A stretch of 64,000 nt of DNA from Burkholderiales bacterium (GTDB lineage Bacteria > Pseudomonadota > Gammaproteobacteria > Burkholderiales > Burkholderiaceae_F). How positions within the stretch are numbered: position 1 is the first letter of the stretch; each line of letters opens with the position of its first letter. Below, in pieces: positions 61,501 to 64,000 of this stretch. The stretch covers positions 310,001 through 374,000 of the forward strand of contig JADCGS010000001.1 in NCBI GenBank assembly GCA_020248865.1, given 5' to 3'. The position numbers and the translations under genes are program-made. Under the pieces are notes generated by a model that made no database searches, had not been told where the DNA came from, and saw only the letters and a list, made by a program, of their open reading frames with translations.

Positions 61501-62511
61501 GACCTGGCAGGCGTGCTGCAGGTGGCCGCCCAGCGCATGCCGGTGCTGCAGGCCGCCGATCGCTGGGTACGCGCCGACGGCGGCGCCAACATCGTGTTCG
61601 ACCAGAAGCGTGTGCAGGTCAACGGCGCCTTCGCGGCCAGTGCCGGCTTCATCGACTTCTCGCGTCCCAACCTGCCGACGCTGTCGGGCGATGTCCAGGT
61701 GGTGCGCAACGTGGAGGCGCCGCGCGCTGCGCGCGAGGCGCCGATCGGTTTCGCGTTCGACCTCGGCATCGACCTCGGCCCGGCCTTCTACCTGCGCGGC
61801 TTGGGGCTGGACACGCGCATCGACGGCGCGGTACGGCTGCGCAGCGACGGCCGCGCTGTCCGCGCCACCGGCTCCGTGGAGGCGCGCGGCGGCGTGTACC
61901 AGGGCTTCGGCCAGCGCCTGTCGATCGAGCGCGGCCGGGTGAACTTCCAGGGACCGCTGGAGAACCCCGGACTGGACGTGCTGGCGCTGCGCAAGGGTTT
62001 GCCGGTGGAAGTCGGGGTGGCGATCACGCGCACCGCGCAGAACCCGCTGATCCGCCTGTATTCGGGCGAGACCATGAACGACCTGCAGATCCTGTCGTGG
62101 CTGGTGCTGGGACGGCCGCCGGAGGAAAGTGGCGCCGACAACACGGCGCTCGCCACGGCCGCCGCCGGGCTGCTGACGGGCACCAGCGAGGGGATCCCCA
62201 AGCAACTGGCGCGGCGTCTGGGCATCGACGAGTTCGGACTGCGCACCGGCGAGTTGGCAGGCGGCCCGTCGCTGCTGCCGCGCACCGCGGTGGCCGGCAA
62301 CATCCGCGGCGAGCGCCAGACGGCCTCGGCCGAGATCCTCACGGTGGGCAAGCGGCTGTCGGACAACATCACCGTCAGCTACGAGCAGGCGCTGGCCGGC
62401 GGCGAGAGCGTGGTGCAGGTGATCTACCGCCTGTCGCGCCGCGTGTGGGTGGTGGGCCGTGCCGGCACCGACAATGCGCTCGACCTCGTCTACACCATCG
62501 TCTTCGACTGA
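58534..62511 (+). CDS. tamB: Translocation and assembly module protein TamB
   Basis: A 1325-residue inner-membrane-anchored, mostly periplasmic protein of the AsmA/DUF490 type that bridges to TamA and is implicated in phospholipid transport. The N-terminus has an Ala-Pro repeat and one membrane helix ([20 protein letters not shown]). The middle is a long beta-taco repeat region. The C-terminal DUF490 domain carries LSWLVLGRPPEESG and ends with the barrel-like VWVVGRAGTDNALDLVYTIVF. The ATG at 58534 is preferred; a GTG at 58519 directly after the tamA stop would add five residues. Confidence 0.92.
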   Translation: MNAPAPAPAPAAAPRAAAPRLARRAALVLLALLAALSAGGLAGAQWLWRTESGLVSLARWLPQLTGGVVRPEGVRGTLARRFEIDRLRIDAGSTTVEVHGLRAQLRAAHFGLNLAALRLDFDQLTADSVRIHAGPVVEPATPPPASIAAPVNVTVAQLIIGTLTWTSGPTAGGGSQTVLRQLRGAVALSPSGYRIDEAQLAVGPAQAPLQLGFRATIDGAHPFAVTGSGTLAASLQAQAVQAQWQASGSLVDLQLRADARGGGARGHAELRLALFDAPTLRALDIDLADLDPAAWLAGAPTARLSIDARLLPAPDPAFALQGPVQIDNALAGTVDAGRIPLRSLRARIELTPERLQARDLRAVLLRGVVSGSYEMSLTDVRRFSGQATLQAVDLSALHARLRPLVLDGELGLRHEGETSFVTGQLVHRGRLPAQLDVDLSVTPRLLQIGRARLVLGGGLASLSGTVALAGSQRTQVEGALTDFDPALLVEGLRARLSGRFAVDAALAPQPAGRIEFMLTDSQAFGRPLAGRGVLELDALQALRADVDLTVRSATLRARGALGVPDQTLQVELDVPALQDLGLPARGRLEASARLAGDWHAPAVDLQVVAQRLRIGEHAIDLVRAIGRYGGGSDGALAVQVNATNHRFRERPALSLQSTELSIDGRLAAHQIVLAAVNEESQELRAAARGGWESGGAQWRGEVTRLTAGAPLNLALAGALPLSTNGADLRLGPAALTLAGTRFEDVSLERSQSVLTTRGRFSGLQWANPDRGERLVGATTAPPLTLRGEWQLRAGAAVDGDVLIERSGGDIVAGDSSTGIGELRVQAQIRSSRLQAQARLRGTRAGELSADLQAEVDPARPGLARDRPWLITARTSMPSIAWVNALLGTATRTNLRLGGSLDGELRIDGTPGDPVAQGRFGGKDLRVAWIEQAIRLENGTLAARLAGSEILLDELRFAGAPLVVPADRRVREAGGSDAGSLAISGRLQLRDLAGVLQVAAQRMPVLQAADRWVRADGGANIVFDQKRVQVNGAFAASAGFIDFSRPNLPTLSGDVQVVRNVEAPRAAREAPIGFAFDLGIDLGPAFYLRGLGLDTRIDGAVRLRSDGRAVRATGSVEARGGVYQGFGQRLSIERGRVNFQGPLENPGLDVLALRKGLPVEVGVAITRTAQNPLIRLYSGETMNDLQILSWLVLGRPPEESGADNTALATAAAGLLTGTSEGIPKQLARRLGIDEFGLRTGELAGGPSLLPRTAVAGNIRGERQTASAEILTVGKRLSDNITVSYEQALAGGESVVQVIYRLSRRVWVVGRAGTDNALDLVYTIVFD

Positions 62512-62647
62512 GGTTCCATCCAAGGCGCGGCCGCCGCGCGATTCTGGCTTCCACCTGGGGCGTGGCAACGCGGCTGACCGATACGCGGCTGCCGGCCTCC
62601 ACGGCGCCATGGCGCACGCCGACCAAAGCGCTCGGGCCCAGCCTCGC

Positions 62648-62653
62648 TAGACT
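62648..62653 (+). promoter_or_regulatory. -10-like element directly before the RDD gene
   Basis: TAGACT (62648-62653) ends six bases before the ATG at 62660, so a transcript would start at or next to the start codon. No clear -35 is seen. The same spacing occurs before the 5'-nucleotidase gene. Confidence 0.4.
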
Positions 62654-62659
62654 TTCGCC

Positions 62660-63175
62660 ATGACCTCTGACCAGGCGCCTACGCCCACTGACCTCGGCCC
62701 GCCCAATCTGGCGCTGCGCGTTGCGGCGATGATCTACGAGAGCGTGCTGCTGTTCGGCATTGTCTTCGCCGCCGCCTTTGCCCTGCTCACCCTCACCGGC
62801 TGGACCTACCCGCTGTCCGATCAGCGCCGCTGGGTGCTGCAGGCGGTGCTGTTCGTCGCCGTTGGCGGCTACTTCGTCTACTCGTGGACCCGCAGCGGCC
62901 AGACGCTGGCAATGAAGTCATGGCGGCAGCAGGTGCTCGGCCCCGACGGCGCACGCCTGCGACCCGGCCGAGCGGTGCTGCGCTACCTGCTGGCCTGGCA
63001 TCTGTTTGCGCCGGGCCTGGCCTTCCTCGCGCTCACGCAGTCGCACTCGGCGGTCGACGGCATCGCGCTGCTGGCGGGCTTCGCTGCCATGCTGGCGCTC
63101 GTCTACACCGATCCGCAACGCCAGCTGCTGCACGACCGGCTGCTCGGCACGCGGGTGGTCAAGCTGTCCAGTTAG
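62660..63175 (+). CDS. RDD family membrane protein
   Basis: A 171-residue protein with the RDD domain. The Arg of the first helix is at LALRVAAMIYESVLLF, and the later motifs are [31 protein letters not shown] and LLHDRLLGTRVV. Three to four membrane helices are predicted. Function is unknown, with ion transport suggested for some relatives. In related genomes it tends to follow the sigma-DUF3619-DUF3106 cluster, which lies 14 kb away here. Confidence 0.85.
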   Translation: MTSDQAPTPTDLGPPNLALRVAAMIYESVLLFGIVFAAAFALLTLTGWTYPLSDQRRWVLQAVLFVAVGGYFVYSWTRSGQTLAMKSWRQQVLGPDGARLRPGRAVLRYLLAWHLFAPGLAFLALTQSHSAVDGIALLAGFAAMLALVYTDPQRQLLHDRLLGTRVVKLSS

Positions 63176-63404
63176 GCGCGCCGGCCGCCTGGGCCGTCGC
63201 GGCGGGCCGATCAGCCGCTCGTGCGCGGCGCGCTCGGTCAGCGGAAGGGCGGCAGTCCGACGGACCCGAGGCGCTGCTCGGGACGCCGCATTCAAGGCGC
63301 AACGCAAAGGGATAGCCGCGGACTGCGGCCAAGCATTGGCTGCGACGAGCCGGCCGACTCGGGGCGTCACGGCGGGCATGACGGCTGGCCGCTCAGCCTG
63401 CCTC

Positions 63405-63998
63405 TCAGACTCTCAGAAGGTGCTGCCGGTAGTGCCTGAGCTCGTCGATCGACTCGTAAATGTCGGACAGCGCCTCGTGCCGGCTGCGCTTGTCGAACGA
63501 GCGCACCACCTCGGGCGCCCAGCGGCGACCCAGTTCCTTCAGCGTGCTGACGTCGACGTTGCGGTAGTGAAAGAACGCCTCCAGACGCGGCAGCCAGCGC
63601 GCCATGAAGCGGCGGTCCTGGCAGATCGAGTTGCCGCACATCGGCGACTTGCCGGCGGGCACGTGACGGACCAGGAACTCGATCATCGATTGCTCCGCAC
63701 CCGGCTCGTCGAGCCCGGAATCGCGCACCTTCTGGGTGAGACCGGAGCGGCCATGGGTCGCGGTGTTCCAGCTGTCCATGCCGGCGAGCACCCGCTCGGT
63801 CTGGTGCAGCACCAGCACCGGGCCCTCGGCGATCACCGTGAGCGCGGCATCGGTGACGACCGCGGCCAGTTCCAGTACGCGGTCGGAATCGGGGTTCAGC
63901 CCGCTCATCTCCATGTCGATCCAGACGAGGTTCGACTCGTCGTAGCGCGGGTGCCGGGCGGACGCGGAGGCAGCGGTGTCGATCGGGGGCTGTGACAT
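63405..63998 (-). CDS. orn: Oligoribonuclease
   Basis: A 197-residue DEDDh exonuclease that removes the last 2-5 nucleotide RNA fragments and is essential in many proteobacteria. Motifs: [27 protein letters not shown] (Exo I), [35 protein letters not shown] (Exo II/III) and the catalytic His in [20 protein letters not shown]. The first 20 residues are an extra Ala/Ser-rich N-terminus relative to E. coli Orn. The start lies two bases inside the window's right edge, so a longer form is possible. Confidence 0.95.
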   Translation of the reverse strand: MSQPPIDTAASASARHPRYDESNLVWIDMEMSGLNPDSDRVLELAAVVTDAALTVIAEGPVLVLHQTERVLAGMDSWNTATHGRSGLTQKVRDSGLDEPGAEQSMIEFLVRHVPAGKSPMCGNSICQDRRFMARWLPRLEAFFHYRNVDVSTLKELGRRWAPEVVRSFDKRSRHEALSDIYESIDELRHYRQHLLRV

Positions 63999-64000
63999 AC

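Overview
This is a 64 kb stretch of high-GC bacterial chromosome that reads as core genome of a betaproteobacterium, most likely Burkholderiales. The evidence is gene content and order. There is a ndk-rlmN-pilW-rodZ-ispG-hisS-yfgM-bamB-der-hfq-hflX-hflK-hflC-hisZ-purA run, a thrS-infC-rpmI-rplT-pheS-pheT-ihfA-merR run, and PriB in the rpsF-rpsR-rplI operon. Families largely confined to beta-proteobacteria are also present (DUF3619, DUF3106, DUF2863, a HisZ-dependent histidine pathway). No phage, insertion sequence, CRISPR array or plasmid gene was seen.

Layout. 1-3.5 kb: the end-truncated aminotransferase gene, with a divergent Mth938-peroxiredoxin-PhoH cluster. 3.7-7.9 kb (minus strand): DUF456, DUF47, dnaB and the rpsF-priB-rpsR-rplI operon. 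8-13 kb: a sirtuin/AlkB pair behind rlmB and rnr. 13.2-13.4 kb: tRNA-Leu with a near-consensus promoter and terminator. 13.4-31.9 kb: a long minus-strand series covering purine and histidine biosynthesis, membrane protease control, Hfq, ribosome GTPases, outer-membrane assembly, isoprenoid synthesis, cell shape and pilus factors, and rRNA modification. 32-35 kb: nlpD-pcm-surE, tRNA-Pro, merR and ihfA. 35.4-42.4 kb: the pheT/pheS/rplT/rpmI/infC/thrS translation operon and tRNA-Val. 42.5-46.8 kb: a SIMPL protein and ilvBNC. 47-48.8 kb: an ECF-like sigma factor with DUF3619 and DUF3106. 48.8-53.8 kb: RraA-like, an MFS transporter, a periplasmic 5'-nucleotidase and DUF2863. 53.9-62.5 kb: clpB with a heat-shock-type promoter, divergent from tamA-tamB. 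62.6-64 kb: RDD and oligoribonuclease.

I did not find an obvious undescribed multi-gene system. The signals most worth following are regulatory or structural. (1) The thrS leader has a perfect intrinsic terminator three bases from the Shine-Dalgarno sequence, preceded by a tRNA-Glu-like relic. (2) hflX has no ATG, GTG or TTG that could include its conserved N-terminus, and apparently starts at CTG overlapping the hfq stop. (3) surE appears to start inside the U-tract of the tRNA-Pro terminator. (4) A terminator-like hairpin lies between rplT and pheS. (5) A ~126-bp element with inverted ends abuts the nlpD stop codon. (6) PheT has a small low-GC, rare-codon insertion. (7) Three genes have -10-like hexamers 6-7 bases before the start codon, suggesting leaderless mRNAs.

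All calls come from reading the sequence and recalling protein families. No database search or folding program was run.
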